Origin: Ardenticatena sp.
Lineage (GTDB): Bacteria; Chloroflexota; Anaerolineae; Ardenticatenales; Ardenticatenaceae
DNA: 37,951 nucleotides
Reading direction: 5' to 3'
NCBI GenBank assembly: GCA_015487975.1
Contig: WFOS01000077.1
Span: forward strand, 1-37,951
The position numbers were made by a program, and so were the translations under genes. Under the pieces are notes generated by a model. It had not been told where the DNA came from. It searched no databases and saw only the letters and a program-made list of their open reading frames with translations. Of the stretch, positions 16,717 through 25,360 are shown one piece after another (the first letter of the stretch is position 1; the number at the start of each line of letters is the position of its first letter).

Positions 16717-17553
16717 TTATGGTTCGAGCGCGTCGGGCACGAAGAGCGGCTGGCCGAACGTCTCGACGCCGAAAGCCCCGATGGTGGCTTGTGTGTCAGG
16801 CGCGATGAGAAATTCGGCGAAGGCACGTGCCCCCTCGGCATTGACGGTGGGATGTTTTTGGGGGGAAACGATGATGACGTGATAGGGGTTGAACAGGCGG
16901 GCATCCCCTTCGACGAGGATGTCGAGCGCCAGGGCGTTTCGCATAGCCAAAAACGTCCCTCGATCGGTCAACGTGTAGGCTTGTTTTTCCGAAGCGATGG
17001 TGAGCGTGGCGCCCATGCTTTGCCCTGTTTCGTTGTACCAGCGTTGACCATCGGGCGTGAGACCTGCTTCACGCCACAGCGCCCGCTCTTTTTTGTGGGT
17101 GCCTGAATCGTCGCCCCGCGAGATGAAGAGGGATTGCCGCTCGGCGATACGTTGCAACGCCGTGGTGATCGTGTGCCCACGCACCTGTGCGGGGTCGTCG
17201 GGGGGGCCAACCAGCACGAAATCGTTATGCATGACGGGGAAACGGGCTTCGCCATGCCCTTCACGCATGAACATCTCTTCGGCATCGGGCGCATGGACCA
17301 GAAGCACGTCGGCATTTCCATCTCGCCCCATTTGCAACGCGGCGCCTGTTCCCACGGCAATCATCTTCACGCGATAGCCGCTTTGGGCTTCGAATTGGGG
17401 AATGAGCACGTCGAGCAGCCCACTGTCGCGTGTACTTGTCGTGGTCGCCAGGATGACATCACGTCGGGCGTCCGCATTGGCGGCACATCCAACCAGAAGC
17501 GCGAGGACGATCGAGATGAAGAGCACGAAAGACGCTCTTCCGAATGCAAGCAT
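16717..17553 (-). CDS. tupA: Tungstate-binding lipoprotein (TupA-type)
   Basis: A 278-aa extracytoplasmic binding protein. The signal region MLAFGRASFVLFISIVLALLVGC ends in a lipobox Cys, so it should be lipid-anchored. The mature protein opens with LATTTSTRDSGLLD; the TTTST motif is characteristic of the TupA/PBP-like tungstate family. A second region, RGDDSGTHKKE, fits the same family. An in-frame ATG at 17604 would overlap the DUF503 gene by 20 bases and give a long n-region, so 17553 is preferred; neither has a good ribosome-binding site. It binds tungstate and delivers it to the fused transporter encoded next. Confidence 0.87.
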   Translation of the reverse strand: MLAFGRASFVLFISIVLALLVGCAANADARRDVILATTTSTRDSGLLDVLIPQFEAQSGYRVKMIAVGTGAALQMGRDGNADVLLVHAPDAEEMFMREGHGEARFPVMHNDFVLVGPPDDPAQVRGHTITTALQRIAERQSLFISRGDDSGTHKKERALWREAGLTPDGQRWYNETGQSMGATLTIASEKQAYTLTDRGTFLAMRNALALDILVEGDARLFNPYHVIIVSPQKHPTVNAEGARAFAEFLIAPDTQATIGAFGVETFGQPLFVPDALEP

Positions 17554-17584
17554 GAAGGGGAAGACGTGCGCTGATCTCGCTTGG

Positions 17585-17866
17585 CTACACTTCTTCAATG
17601 GCATACTCCACGATCACGATGTCGGGACGTTCACGTTCGACCCACGCGACCACCTGTTCGAGCAAGCCTTCGGCGTATCGGTAATCGTTGCTGACCGTGA
17701 CGAAACAGATGGTGGCGGAGCCGACGATGTCTTGCAGATCCATTTCGGCAGCGGCAACGTTGAAATGTTGCCGCACACGATTGACGATGTGCTTCACGAT
17801 ACTGCGCTTCTCTTTCAGCGTGCGTGATGGCAAATCGAGTTCCAGCCAGCACGAAACGATGGGCAT
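17585..17866 (-). CDS. DUF503 (YlxP-like) small protein
   Basis: A 93-aa protein matching DUF503 by its opening MPIVSCWLELDLPSRTLKEKRSIVKHIVNRVRQHFNVAAAE pattern (key residues: SRTLKEKR then NVAAAE). Family function is poorly known; relatives occur in nusA-rbfA operons of Firmicutes. The ATG at 17866 has GAGG six bases upstream; a GTG six bases earlier is possible. It begins seven bases after the SDR stop and precedes tupA, so it sits inside the same transcript, though a link with tungstate is not evident. Confidence 0.82.
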   Translation of the reverse strand: MPIVSCWLELDLPSRTLKEKRSIVKHIVNRVRQHFNVAAAEMDLQDIVGSATICFVTVSNDYRYAEGLLEQVVAWVERERPDIVIVEYAIEEV

Positions 17867-17873
17867 AGGCACC

Positions 17874-18665
17874 TCACAACAGCGACTTCACTGCACCCCC
17901 ATCTACCTGAATCGTCGCGCCCGTCAGAAAACTGGCGCGTTCCGAGCAGAGAAACGCCACAACATCGCCAAATTCTTCGGGGCGTCCCAAACGCCCCATG
18001 GGAATGCTCTCCGTCCAGCGTCGGCGGGCTTCATCGTATGAAATGCCTTCACGCGCGACGGCGGCTTGCATGAGCTGTTGCAAGCGTTCAGTCTCGATGG
18101 GGCCAGGGCAAATGTTGTTGACAGTGATCCCTTTGGGGGCAAGCACATTGCTCAGCGTCTTGGCGAACGCGACCAGTGCGGCACGTGTGGCATTGCTGAG
18201 CACGAGCGTGTCGATGGGTTGCTTGACCGACATAGAGGTGATGTTGACGATGCGTCCCCAACCTGCGCGTTCCATGTCGGGAACGGTCAGCCGAATGAGC
18301 CGCAGGGCGCTGAAAAAAATCTGGTTGAAGGCAGCCTGCCATTCGTCATCGGTGAAGTCCAGCGGCATACCGGACGGAGGGCCGCCATTGTTCGTCACGA
18401 GAATGAGCGGTGCACCCCACGTTTCGCGAATGGTGGCCACAAGGCGCTCGATCTCCTCGGCACGGTTCAAGTCGGCGACGATGGGGAGAACGTCTCCTTG
18501 CGTCTCGGCACGAATGCGCTCGGCGGCACGTTCTACCCGCTCGCGTGATCGCGAGCAAATGGCGACGCGCGCGCCTTCCTGCGCCAGACGATAGGCCGAG
18601 GCGAATCCCAAACCGCTGCTTGCGGCAGCAACAAGTGCTACTTTGCCATGAATACCGAGGTCCAT
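17874..18665 (-). CDS. Atypical short-chain dehydrogenase/reductase-like protein
   Basis: A 263-aa SDR-fold protein. The glycine-rich nucleotide site reads VAAASSGLGFA rather than TGxxxGIG. NNGG is present where NNAG is usual. Ser of NITSMS fits the catalytic Ser, but the YxxxK position reads SNATRAAL, so both Tyr and Lys are replaced. The C-terminus (GRPEEFGDVVAFLCSERASFLTGATIQVDGG) is FabG-like. This matches the known subgroup of beta-ketoacyl-reductase-like SDRs that lack the standard tetrad. AAGGAG seven bases before the ATG at 18665 fixes the start. The enzyme may use other residues or be non-catalytic. Confidence 0.88.
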   Translation of the reverse strand: MDLGIHGKVALVAAASSGLGFASAYRLAQEGARVAICSRSRERVERAAERIRAETQGDVLPIVADLNRAEEIERLVATIRETWGAPLILVTNNGGPPSGMPLDFTDDEWQAAFNQIFFSALRLIRLTVPDMERAGWGRIVNITSMSVKQPIDTLVLSNATRAALVAFAKTLSNVLAPKGITVNNICPGPIETERLQQLMQAAVAREGISYDEARRRWTESIPMGRLGRPEEFGDVVAFLCSERASFLTGATIQVDGGAVKSLL

Positions 18666-18711
18666 AGCCTGCTCCTTTGGAATTGCTGAGTGGTGGGGTT
18701 CGGCGAGGGGG

Positions 18712-18740
18712 ATTATATGCACGCTCTCCCCCCACACAAA
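18712..18740 (-). promoter_or_regulatory. Predicted promoter of the SDR-DUF503-tup operon
   Basis: On the minus strand, TTTGTG (18740-18735) and a perfect TATAAT (18717-18712) lie 17 bp apart, 46 bases before the SDR start codon. Confidence 0.6.
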
Positions 18741-18771
18741 GCCGCGCTCCACATCATCCAAACCGCCTCAT

Positions 18772-18800
18772 TTGTTCGTATCACTGGGTGCGTCTATGCT
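18772..18800 (+). promoter_or_regulatory. Predicted promoter of the histidine kinase gene
   Basis: TTGTTC (18772-18777) and TATGCT (18795-18800) are 17 bp apart and end 41 bases before the ATG at 18842. It diverges from the SDR promoter, with about 31 bp between the two -35 boxes. Confidence 0.5.
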
Positions 18801-18841
18801 TACACACGTACCAAGGATGTGAGCCAGATTGAGGAAACCCG

Positions 18842-20989
18842 ATGTCTACTCGTATTCGTCCAATCGCCTACGGTATGTTGTTGCTGCTCCCCACGTGGGT
18901 GTGGCTTTTCTTTCTGGCGCTGCCATCGCTGGACGCGCGTTTCGACAACCGCCTGTTGCATTTTTACTTGGTTTCCTATACCAGCCTCTTGATGACATTG
19001 AGCGGATGGCTCCTCTTCATCTTGTTGCGGGACGTGCGTAATATCCGACTCTTCTGGATTTTGTTGGGCAATGCCTTGCTGGCCAGCTTCTTCCTCGTTC
19101 ACGGGTTGACGACGCCTGGTGCCTTGCTCACCACTTTCAACCCCTCGGTAGCGTGGTCGGTTGGTCTTGCGGTCCTCAGCGCCACACTCTGCTTTTGGGG
19201 GGCAGTGCTTGTCTCGCGCCCTGCTTTTGCGGCATGGAGCGAGCGTCATCAGCGTGCCCTTTTGGCCGCCGCCGTCGGAATCTATGTGGGATGGCTGCTG
19301 ATCACCTTCACCCAGCAAGAAACATTGCTCGACCTCTACACACGTGCTGGCGACGTCCTCACCCGGCTCATCGAGTGGGGAACACTCTTCCTCTTGGGGG
19401 CTTTGCTCCTTGCCGCCGTGCACCTCATTCGCGAACGGAATACCGCCCAGCGGCGCATTTTGCTCGTAGCAGCACCACTTCTCTTACAAACCTTGCTTAT
19501 CGAACCCAATGCGCCCCAGTGGTACCTCTCGTGGTGGATGTTTCACGTATGGCTGCTAGTTTTCTTCGTTGCTTCGGTGCTCATGTTGTTGAACGAATAC
19601 GAAAACCTGCGTCGTTTTCGGCTCATGCCCTACTATGCCGTATTCAGCTTGGCCATCATTGGCTTCCTGACGATTGTTCTTTCCGAGAGTGTCTTTCGAT
19701 TGGCACGCGAAGCGTTGCTGGAACAGGCGCGCGCCGAAGCGGAGGAGCTCGGTGCGCACTTGGCTGTTCTGCTCAGCCAACAAGTGGATTTGGCAATGGT
19801 GCGCGAGAACACCGAGACACCCGACAGCATGGTCGATATGCTCTTGGAGCAGGTGCAGGGGCTAGGACGAGTGCGCTTGTTGAGCCTCGCTGACTCACGA
19901 GGGCGTATTCTACTGAGTACCAACCATCAACAGATTGGGCGGCGGTTGCCGCTCGATGCACCGCTTGATACACCGATGCATACACTCTTACCGGAAGGAA
20001 CAGCCATTCCCCAAGGCGAGTATGGTACTCCCACGCCGAGCGAAACATCACTGTTGCAATCCATCTTGCCTGTGCATATTGGCCAGGATGATGCTCTCAT
20101 GCTGCTCATTACCGATGTAGGAGCGCTCATCGAACGCGCCGAGCGTTTACGCTGGCGCATCGTGGGGACAGGAGTGGCGTTGATGCTGGTCTTGTTCATG
20201 GCGTTGTTGGTTCTCGTCTATCGCGCCGATACACTGCTCGAAAAACGTTCGGCGGAACTTCGCCAGGCGTTGGCGTCGTTGAAACGAGCGGAGCAGGCAC
20301 GGATAGACCTCACGCGTATGATCGTGCACGACTTGCAAAACCCGCTCAACATCATTCTCGGCTCGATCGAAATGGCACGCGAAGGTGTTTTTGGTGCTCT
20401 CCCCCCCGATTTGGACGCGCTGCTCGCACGCGCTGAACGCGCCAGCCATTCCATGTCGCGGCTGGTGAACGATATGCTCGAAATTGCCCGCCTGGAAAGC
20501 GGTTCGTTTACACCACGCCAGGAAGAAGTGCATGTCGCGGCGCTGCTTCAAAACGAAGCCGATGCCTTCCGCCATCGTGCCGAGCAACATGGGACGAAGA
20601 TTGTCGTGGAAGCCGATCCTGCCTTGCCACCTGCCTGCGGCGATGCAGGGCTGATCACTCGCATTGTGGACAACTTGCTGAACAATGCCATTCGTCATAC
20701 GGAACAGGGCACCATTACGCTGCGAGCGTTTGTCAACGATGGGATGCTGCACGTGCAGGTTGCCGACACAGGCGAGGGTATTCCACCCGAAGAGCTCCCC
20801 CACATTTTCGATCGTTTCCGCCAGGGCAAACAGCGGCGCGGAAGCCTTGGGTTGGGGTTGGCATTCTGTAAAATGGCGGTGGAAGCGCAAGGGGGACGTA
20901 TTTGGGTGGAAAGCGAAGTCGGTAAAGGCACAACGTTCACCTTCACGTTGCCGCTTATGCCAGTGTATGCGCATACGCCGACCCAATAG
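18842..20989 (+). CDS. Membrane sensor histidine kinase (orphan)
   Basis: A 715-aa sensor kinase. The first 290 residues hold about eight hydrophobic segments, including MLLLLPTWVWLFFLALP. A soluble, probably extracytoplasmic, sensor region spans about 300-430, and one more helix lies at about 440-462. Then comes a short coiled-coil region and a HisKA domain with phospho-acceptor His496 in VHDLQNPLN. The HATPase_c domain has the N box DNLLNNAIRH (610-619), G1 DTGEGIP and G2 GLGLAF. All catalytic boxes look intact. No response-regulator gene is nearby, so the partner is unknown. GAGG precedes the ATG. The signal could be chemical or membrane state; the sequence does not tell. Confidence 0.93.
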   Translation: MSTRIRPIAYGMLLLLPTWVWLFFLALPSLDARFDNRLLHFYLVSYTSLLMTLSGWLLFILLRDVRNIRLFWILLGNALLASFFLVHGLTTPGALLTTFNPSVAWSVGLAVLSATLCFWGAVLVSRPAFAAWSERHQRALLAAAVGIYVGWLLITFTQQETLLDLYTRAGDVLTRLIEWGTLFLLGALLLAAVHLIRERNTAQRRILLVAAPLLLQTLLIEPNAPQWYLSWWMFHVWLLVFFVASVLMLLNEYENLRRFRLMPYYAVFSLAIIGFLTIVLSESVFRLAREALLEQARAEAEELGAHLAVLLSQQVDLAMVRENTETPDSMVDMLLEQVQGLGRVRLLSLADSRGRILLSTNHQQIGRRLPLDAPLDTPMHTLLPEGTAIPQGEYGTPTPSETSLLQSILPVHIGQDDALMLLITDVGALIERAERLRWRIVGTGVALMLVLFMALLVLVYRADTLLEKRSAELRQALASLKRAEQARIDLTRMIVHDLQNPLNIILGSIEMAREGVFGALPPDLDALLARAERASHSMSRLVNDMLEIARLESGSFTPRQEEVHVAALLQNEADAFRHRAEQHGTKIVVEADPALPPACGDAGLITRIVDNLLNNAIRHTEQGTITLRAFVNDGMLHVQVADTGEGIPPEELPHIFDRFRQGKQRRGSLGLGLAFCKMAVEAQGGRIWVESEVGKGTTFTFTLPLMPVYAHTPTQ

Positions 20990-21039
20990 CCAAACAAGGG
21001 GGCGAAGAGGCAAGGTTTCCGCCAAATCTCGCTTTGTGG

Positions 21040-21045
21040 TATGAT
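21040..21045 (+). promoter_or_regulatory. Possible -10 box of ychF
   Basis: TATGAT is preceded by a weak -35 candidate TTTCCG at 21016-21021 (18-bp spacer). Transcripts would begin close to the hairpin at 21056-21076. Confidence 0.35.
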
Positions 21046-21055
21046 GAAAACATCC

Positions 21056-21080
21056 AACGCCGCCTTGTGCGGCGTTGTTT
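21056..21080 (+). terminator. Hairpin after the histidine kinase gene
   Basis: A perfect 8-bp stem AACGCCGC (21056-21063) and GCGGCGTT (21069-21076) with loop CTTGT is followed by GTTTCT. It is a likely terminator for the kinase gene ending at 20989, although the U-tract is weak. It could also lie in the ychF leader. Confidence 0.55.
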
Positions 21081-21151
21081 CTGTGTGCAGTCCAGCGCAC
21101 TCACAAGCAAGCAAACCCATTCTCGAAAGTCAACACGTCGAGGCAGAACCT

Positions 21152-22237
21152 ATGAAAATCGGTATCATTGGCTTACCAAACAGTGGCAAAACGACCGTCT
21201 TCAACGCATTGACGCGCGGTGAAGCCGAAACCGCGGCGTTTTCGGGCGGGCACTTGCAAATCAACACCGCGGTAGTGAATGTGCCCGACGAGCGAGTGGA
21301 TCGCCTCAGTGCGATGTACAACCCACGACGTACCATCTACGCACAGGTCACATACAACGACATTGCAGGGATGACGAAGGGGGCAGGCGAGCGCGGCATC
21401 AGTGGTCCCTTGTTGAACGCCATTAGCGCCAACGACGCCTTGCTGCATGTGGTGCGGGCGTTCGAAGACCCCAATGTGCCCCACTTGGACGATACGGTTG
21501 ACCCGGTGCGCGATTTCCACGCCCTGGAAGACGAACTTGTCCTGAACGACCTCATCACCGTGGAAAAGCGGCTCGAACGCCTGGCGGATGAATTGCGCAA
21601 GCAGAACTTACAGAAAAGCGCTCGTGAAACCCTCGAAGAAGAAAGAGCCCTGCTCGAACGCCTGCGCGACCATCTCGAAGCGGGCTTCCCCCTGCGTGAA
21701 CTTGATTTGACGCCCGAGGAAGAGAAGCGCATTCGCAGCTTCTCGTTCTTGTCGCAGAAACCTGTGCTCGTGGTGATCAACCTTGGCGATGAACAGCCTG
21801 AACCCGATTTGAGCGCCTATCGCATTGGCAAGCGTGCCATGATAACCACGTTGCGCGGGCGGCTGGAAGCCGAACTGGCGGTCATGGAACCAGAGGAAGC
21901 AGCAGAGTTTCTGGAAGAATTTGGTATCGAAGAGCCGGGCTTGAAGCGTGTCATTCGCATGAGCTACGACTTGCTCAATCTCAAAACATTCTTCACCGTT
22001 GGCGAAGACGAGGTGCGTGCCTGGACTGTGCCCGCCAACGCCACGGCACCCGAAGCCGCTGGCGCGATTCACAGTGATTTGCAACGTGGTTTCATTCGTG
22101 CGGAAGTGGTGCATTACAACGATTTGATCGAGGCGGGAAGCATGACAGAAGCCCGCAAACGTGGGGTGGTGCGCCTCGAAGGCAAAGAATACGTTGTGCA
22201 GGATGGGGATATTTTGAGCATTCGCTTCAATGTGTAA
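21152..22237 (+). CDS. ychF: Ribosome-associated ATPase YchF (OLA1 family)
   Basis: A 361-aa Obg-related P-loop protein. G1 is GLPNSGKT (7-14) and the switch region is DIAGMTKGAGERGISG. The position of NKxD reads NLGDE, as in YchF/OLA1 proteins, which prefer ATP. A coiled-coil insertion (about 130-190) and the C-terminal TGS/DUF933 domain ending GKEYVVQDGDILSIRFNV complete the family layout. The ATG at 21152 has GAGG eight bases upstream and matches the canonical MKIGIIGLPN start; the frame extends upstream without support. The protein associates with ribosomes and stress responses in other bacteria. Confidence 0.95.
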   Translation: MKIGIIGLPNSGKTTVFNALTRGEAETAAFSGGHLQINTAVVNVPDERVDRLSAMYNPRRTIYAQVTYNDIAGMTKGAGERGISGPLLNAISANDALLHVVRAFEDPNVPHLDDTVDPVRDFHALEDELVLNDLITVEKRLERLADELRKQNLQKSARETLEEERALLERLRDHLEAGFPLRELDLTPEEEKRIRSFSFLSQKPVLVVINLGDEQPEPDLSAYRIGKRAMITTLRGRLEAELAVMEPEEAAEFLEEFGIEEPGLKRVIRMSYDLLNLKTFFTVGEDEVRAWTVPANATAPEAAGAIHSDLQRGFIRAEVVHYNDLIEAGSMTEARKRGVVRLEGKEYVVQDGDILSIRFNV

Positions 22238-22260
22238 TCCCTGCGGTATCCGCTGTCAGC

Positions 22261-22287
22261 CACACGGGGGCCTCTCGCCCCCGTGTG
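22261..22287. terminator. Bidirectional hairpin between ychF and the aldolase gene
   Basis: A perfect 11-bp stem CACACGGGGGC (22261-22271) and GCCCCCGTGTG (22277-22287) with loop CTCTC sits between convergent genes. There is no U-tract. Confidence 0.65.
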
Positions 22288-22307
22288 TGCCTCTCATCGC
22301 CAGGGGC

Positions 22308-23210
22308 TTATGGTGTCAGCGCAGCAACCGCAGCGGCGATACGCTCGCGTTGCGCCTCGTCAACAGGTGATAAAGGTGGGCGAGGTGCGCCAGCCGCCCA
22401 ACCGCGTGCTTCAATCCCCGCTTTGATGCCCCCAATGCCTGTGTGGCCGATGGCTTCGTGCAGGGCCAGCAAGGCGCCATGCAAGCGGCGTGCCTCTTCC
22501 AGACGCCCTTCACGGGCAGCGTTGAGCATGGCGACGCACGTCTCAGGCGCAATAGTGGCCAGCGCCAGAATGAGCCCATCAGCTGCCCCATCCAGCAATG
22601 CCCCCAGCGCATAGACGGCTGACCCGTTCAAAATGCGAAAGTCGGGTGGCGTGGCGCGGCGAATGGCGAGCAGGCTGGCAGGCGACCCGCTGGAATCTTT
22701 GATGCCGATGATATTGGGGTGTGCCGCCAGGTCTGCCACGAGTGCAGGGCTGAGGGGCACATGCGTGAATTGCGGTATGTTGTAGAGCAGGAGAGGGACG
22801 GGGCTGGCGTCGGCAATGGCTTCGTAGTGGCGGCGGAGCGCGCTTTGACTGTACTGCGGCGTGTAGTAGGTGGGGGCGACAACCAGTACGGCGTCGGCGC
22901 CCGCATCGGCAGCGCGCTGCGTGGCTTCGATGGTGGCAATGGTGCTGTTGCGTCCTGTGCCAACCAACAGCAACCGGTCATGGGGCACAACGCGGCGGGC
23001 GATTTGTACCAGCATCCCCTGTTCGAATTCGGTCAGCAGGGGCGTTTCACCTGTGGACCCCAACACCAGGTAGCCGGTCAGCCCTGTGGCGTTCCAGGCG
23101 GTCAGGTTGGCTTCGAAGCCGTCGATGTCGAGTGTGCCGTCATCGAGCATGGGCGTGACGACGGCGGGAATGACTCCTTGCAAAGCGTGCAGGATGGTAT
23201 CGCGGTTCAT
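22308..23210 (-). CDS. DapA-family aldolase/lyase
   Basis: A 300-aa class I aldolase of the dihydrodipicolinate-synthase/N-acetylneuraminate-lyase family. Schiff-base Lys171 is in GIKDSSG and catalytic Tyr143 in LYNIP. The carboxylate-binding motif reads GSTGE (51-55), where true DapA usually has GTTGE. The family member could be dihydrodipicolinate synthase or a related keto-acid aldolase such as 4-hydroxy-2-oxoglutarate aldolase; the sequence alone does not decide. GAAGGAG lies seven bases before the ATG. Its start overlaps the stop of fdhE by four bases (ATGA), so the two are co-transcribed. Confidence 0.88.
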   Translation of the reverse strand: MNRDTILHALQGVIPAVVTPMLDDGTLDIDGFEANLTAWNATGLTGYLVLGSTGETPLLTEFEQGMLVQIARRVVPHDRLLLVGTGRNSTIATIEATQRAADAGADAVLVVAPTYYTPQYSQSALRRHYEAIADASPVPLLLYNIPQFTHVPLSPALVADLAAHPNIIGIKDSSGSPASLLAIRRATPPDFRILNGSAVYALGALLDGAADGLILALATIAPETCVAMLNAAREGRLEEARRLHGALLALHEAIGHTGIGGIKAGIEARGWAAGAPRPPLSPVDEAQRERIAAAVAALTP

Positions 23211-24025
23211 GCGTCTTCTCCTTCTTCGAAGGCTTCGGGGCGTGTGTAGCCCTGTTCGACCGCTGAATAGTCGAGGCCTGGGGTGAGCAGACGTTCCAGC
23301 ATGGGATTGAGCGTCCCCTCGAAGCGGCGGCTATCGGCACCTTTGATGTACGAGCCGCACGAGTCGCAAACATCGATGCGGTACACGTCATCTTCTGTTG
23401 TGTAAAAACCCAGCATGTCGGGCGTATCTTCGCCACAGAAGGGGCACATGCCGTTCGGAAAACGCCACTCTGTGGCGCATCGTTCACACAACAAACGCCG
23501 CCACTTGTTGGATACAATCGTCTCGAAATCGGGGAATCCGCCACAAATGGGACAATACCCGCGCAGCCACTCATCGAGCGGCAGGTGGAGCATCATTTGT
23601 CGGGCGGCTTCCCACAGCCAGGGCAAAAGGGCACTCAACATCAGCGCGTCCATGGCGCTTCCTTCGCCTGTGGTATTCTCGTGGTAGTAGCGTTTCGCCA
23701 GTTGGACGCTTTGCGCAGGCGCAGGGGAGCTCACATCGGGCAGGCGCTGGCGTAGGTGGGCCGCAACACGTTCCAGCCAGGGATGGAATGTTTCGGGTGT
23801 CAATGCCAGCCACTCGAAGCGGAGTGCGGGTTCGCCTGTGCGTTTCCATTTTTTGGGTGAGAAGTCGGCCAGGTGAGCGTCCAGGTCAAGCGTGAGAGCG
23901 GCTTGTTGTTCGGCAAGCAAGGCAAACAGCGCCTGGTAGAAGCGGAGCAGGTCGGCTTCCTCTTCTGGGATATCGGAGATATGCGTTGCAAGTGCCTCGG
24001 CGAGGTCGGCCAGCGAGTGGGACAT
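23207..24025 (-). CDS. fdhE: Formate dehydrogenase accessory protein FdhE-like
   Basis: A 272-aa protein. The C-terminal half carries four CxxC motifs, CPIC (158-161), CERC (180-183), CPFC (194-197) and CDSC (220-223), as in the rubredoxin-like zinc or iron-binding domains of FdhE. The N-terminal half is helical. FdhE assists maturation of molybdenum- or tungsten-dependent formate dehydrogenase in the cytoplasm. No formate dehydrogenase gene is in the window. AAAGGAGG lies six bases before the ATG. The tungstate importer 5 kb away gives a possible functional link. Confidence 0.85.
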   Translation of the reverse strand: MSHSLADLAEALATHISDIPEEEADLLRFYQALFALLAEQQAALTLDLDAHLADFSPKKWKRTGEPALRFEWLALTPETFHPWLERVAAHLRQRLPDVSSPAPAQSVQLAKRYYHENTTGEGSAMDALMLSALLPWLWEAARQMMLHLPLDEWLRGYCPICGGFPDFETIVSNKWRRLLCERCATEWRFPNGMCPFCGEDTPDMLGFYTTEDDVYRIDVCDSCGSYIKGADSRRFEGTLNPMLERLLTPGLDYSAVEQGYTRPEAFEEGEDA

Positions 24026-24066
24026 AGCGGCCTCCTTTGGTTGGGTGGTGCTGACTGATACAAGAA

Positions 24067-24097
24067 AAAAGGCGAGCGGTCGCCCGTCTCGCCTTTT
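24067..24097 (-). terminator. Rho-independent terminator of acpP
   Basis: On the minus strand the stem AAAAGGCGAG/CTCGCCTTTT (24097-24088 with 24076-24067) with an 11-base loop is followed by further T residues. It lies 22 bases beyond the acpP stop and upstream of fdhE. Confidence 0.85.
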
Positions 24098-24118
24098 GCA
24101 AATGCGTTCGAGAAAAAA

Positions 24119-24358
24119 TTACGCTGCGCCGTGTTGTTCAAGATAGCGCACGGCATCACCGACCGTCTGAATTTCTTGGGCTTCTTCGTCGGAAATTTCG
24201 CCACCAAATTCTTCTTCGAAGGCCATGATGAGTTCCACGAGGTCGAGCGAGTCGGCTTCGAGGTCTTCGCGGAAACGAGCGTCCATCGTCACCTTTTCGG
24301 GATCAACGTCGAGCTGTTCCACGATAATCGCACGGACGCGTTCGAAAATATCGGACAT
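24119..24358 (-). CDS. acpP: Acyl carrier protein
   Basis: A 79-aa acidic protein. The phosphopantetheine site is DSL with Ser37, in [18 protein letters not shown], which is the classical helix II of bacterial ACP. It carries growing acyl chains in fatty acid synthesis in the cytoplasm. The ATG at 24358 has AAAGGAGAGG upstream; the open frame extends further but has no support. It is not next to fab genes, and its own strong promoter and terminator make it a single-gene unit. Confidence 0.96.
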   Translation of the reverse strand: MSDIFERVRAIIVEQLDVDPEKVTMDARFREDLEADSLDLVELIMAFEEEFGGEISDEEAQEIQTVGDAVRYLEQHGAA

Positions 24359-24422
24359 GGTTCCTCTCCTTTGCGAAAGTTGTTGTTTACCTTCTTTATT
24401 GCTACGTCGGCAACTGCGCGCT

Positions 24423-24451
24423 AGTATACCGAGTTGTTGCCTGCACGTCAA
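24423..24451 (-). promoter_or_regulatory. Strong sigma-70-type promoter of acpP
   Basis: On the minus strand, TTGACG (24451-24446) and TATACT (24428-24423) are 17 bp apart, giving a leader of about 60 bases before the acpP ATG. Confidence 0.8.
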
Positions 24452-24607
24452 TTGCCAAAACCCATATCCACGGCAAAAGTTACTTGTATGGTAGGCAAAA
24501 ATCACGAGCGGGATATACTTTCACGCTGCGAGCGCCATCCGCCGTGCATGTTGTAGCGCTGGGGCGGATCGGTTGGAAGTTGTGCTGGAGAGAAGGAGTG
24601 AGTGGAT

Positions 24608-25360
24608 ATGCAGTTTGGAACAAGTCGTCAGGAAGTTGTGATTACCTTTACACTTATGTTTGTGGGCGCAGCCGCTGGCTGGCTGTTTGCGCATGGAACG
24701 GGGCGAGAAATTCCCGGGTTGCTCACAGGGGGCGCCTTAGGGGCATTGTTTGGCGCACTGGTGGGCGAACTGTTCATGGAACTGGAATATTCGCATTTTC
24801 GATCGCTAGCATTGGGGGGCTTGATTGGTGGCGTGGGCATAGGGGGCTTTTTTGCCCTGCGTTTGCCCGCCAACCAGATGGGGGGCGCGATTTTGGCGGC
24901 GTTTACAGGTGCCGTTGCGGGGGCGATTGTGGCGTCTGCTGGCGTTTGGTTGCGCAAGAATGGGCCTCTTTTGTGGCAGGCTTTCCTCGACACGACGGCC
25001 ACCCTCGATACCGATACCCCTGTGCTCAATCGCTTTCGCGTGATTGTGGCATTGAGTAGCAGTGGGGCGCTGCTGGCAGCGATCAGCGGCCTGTTGCAGC
25101 GTGTGAATGGGGTGCTGGTGGTGGTGTTGGCCGCGGCTGGACTGCTGCTTGGGTTTGTGAATGGCTATGGTGGCGCGCGCACCGTGCGCGGGGCAACCCT
25201 GGGAATTCCCGTTGGCACGTTGTTGGGCGTTCTGGGGGGGCTTCTGGGCGTCGGAACGTCCTTCGTGGCAACGCTCATCTCGGGTTTGACACTGGGGCTT
25301 CTGCTTGGTGGCATCGGGGGGCTGATGCTTCCCATTGGTGGCGAGGTGTCGCGTGAGTGA
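24608..25360 (+). CDS. Glycine-rich polytopic membrane protein
   Basis: A 250-aa protein not recognised. It is made of glycine/alanine-rich hydrophobic stretches such as LLTGGALGALFGALVGELF and LGIPVGTLLGVLGGLLGVG, in two blocks separated by a charged region (about 115-145). The Gly-zipper-like spacing recalls glycine-zipper or DUF456-like membrane proteins, but no assignment is made. The ATG at 24608 has AAGGAG nine bases upstream; a GTG at 24602 is too close to it. Its stop overlaps the next gene by eight bases. Confidence 0.75.
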   Translation: MQFGTSRQEVVITFTLMFVGAAAGWLFAHGTGREIPGLLTGGALGALFGALVGELFMELEYSHFRSLALGGLIGGVGIGGFFALRLPANQMGGAILAAFTGAVAGAIVASAGVWLRKNGPLLWQAFLDTTATLDTDTPVLNRFRVIVALSSSGALLAAISGLLQRVNGVLVVVLAAAGLLLGFVNGYGGARTVRGATLGIPVGTLLGVLGGLLGVGTSFVATLISGLTLGLLLGGIGGLMLPIGGEVSRE

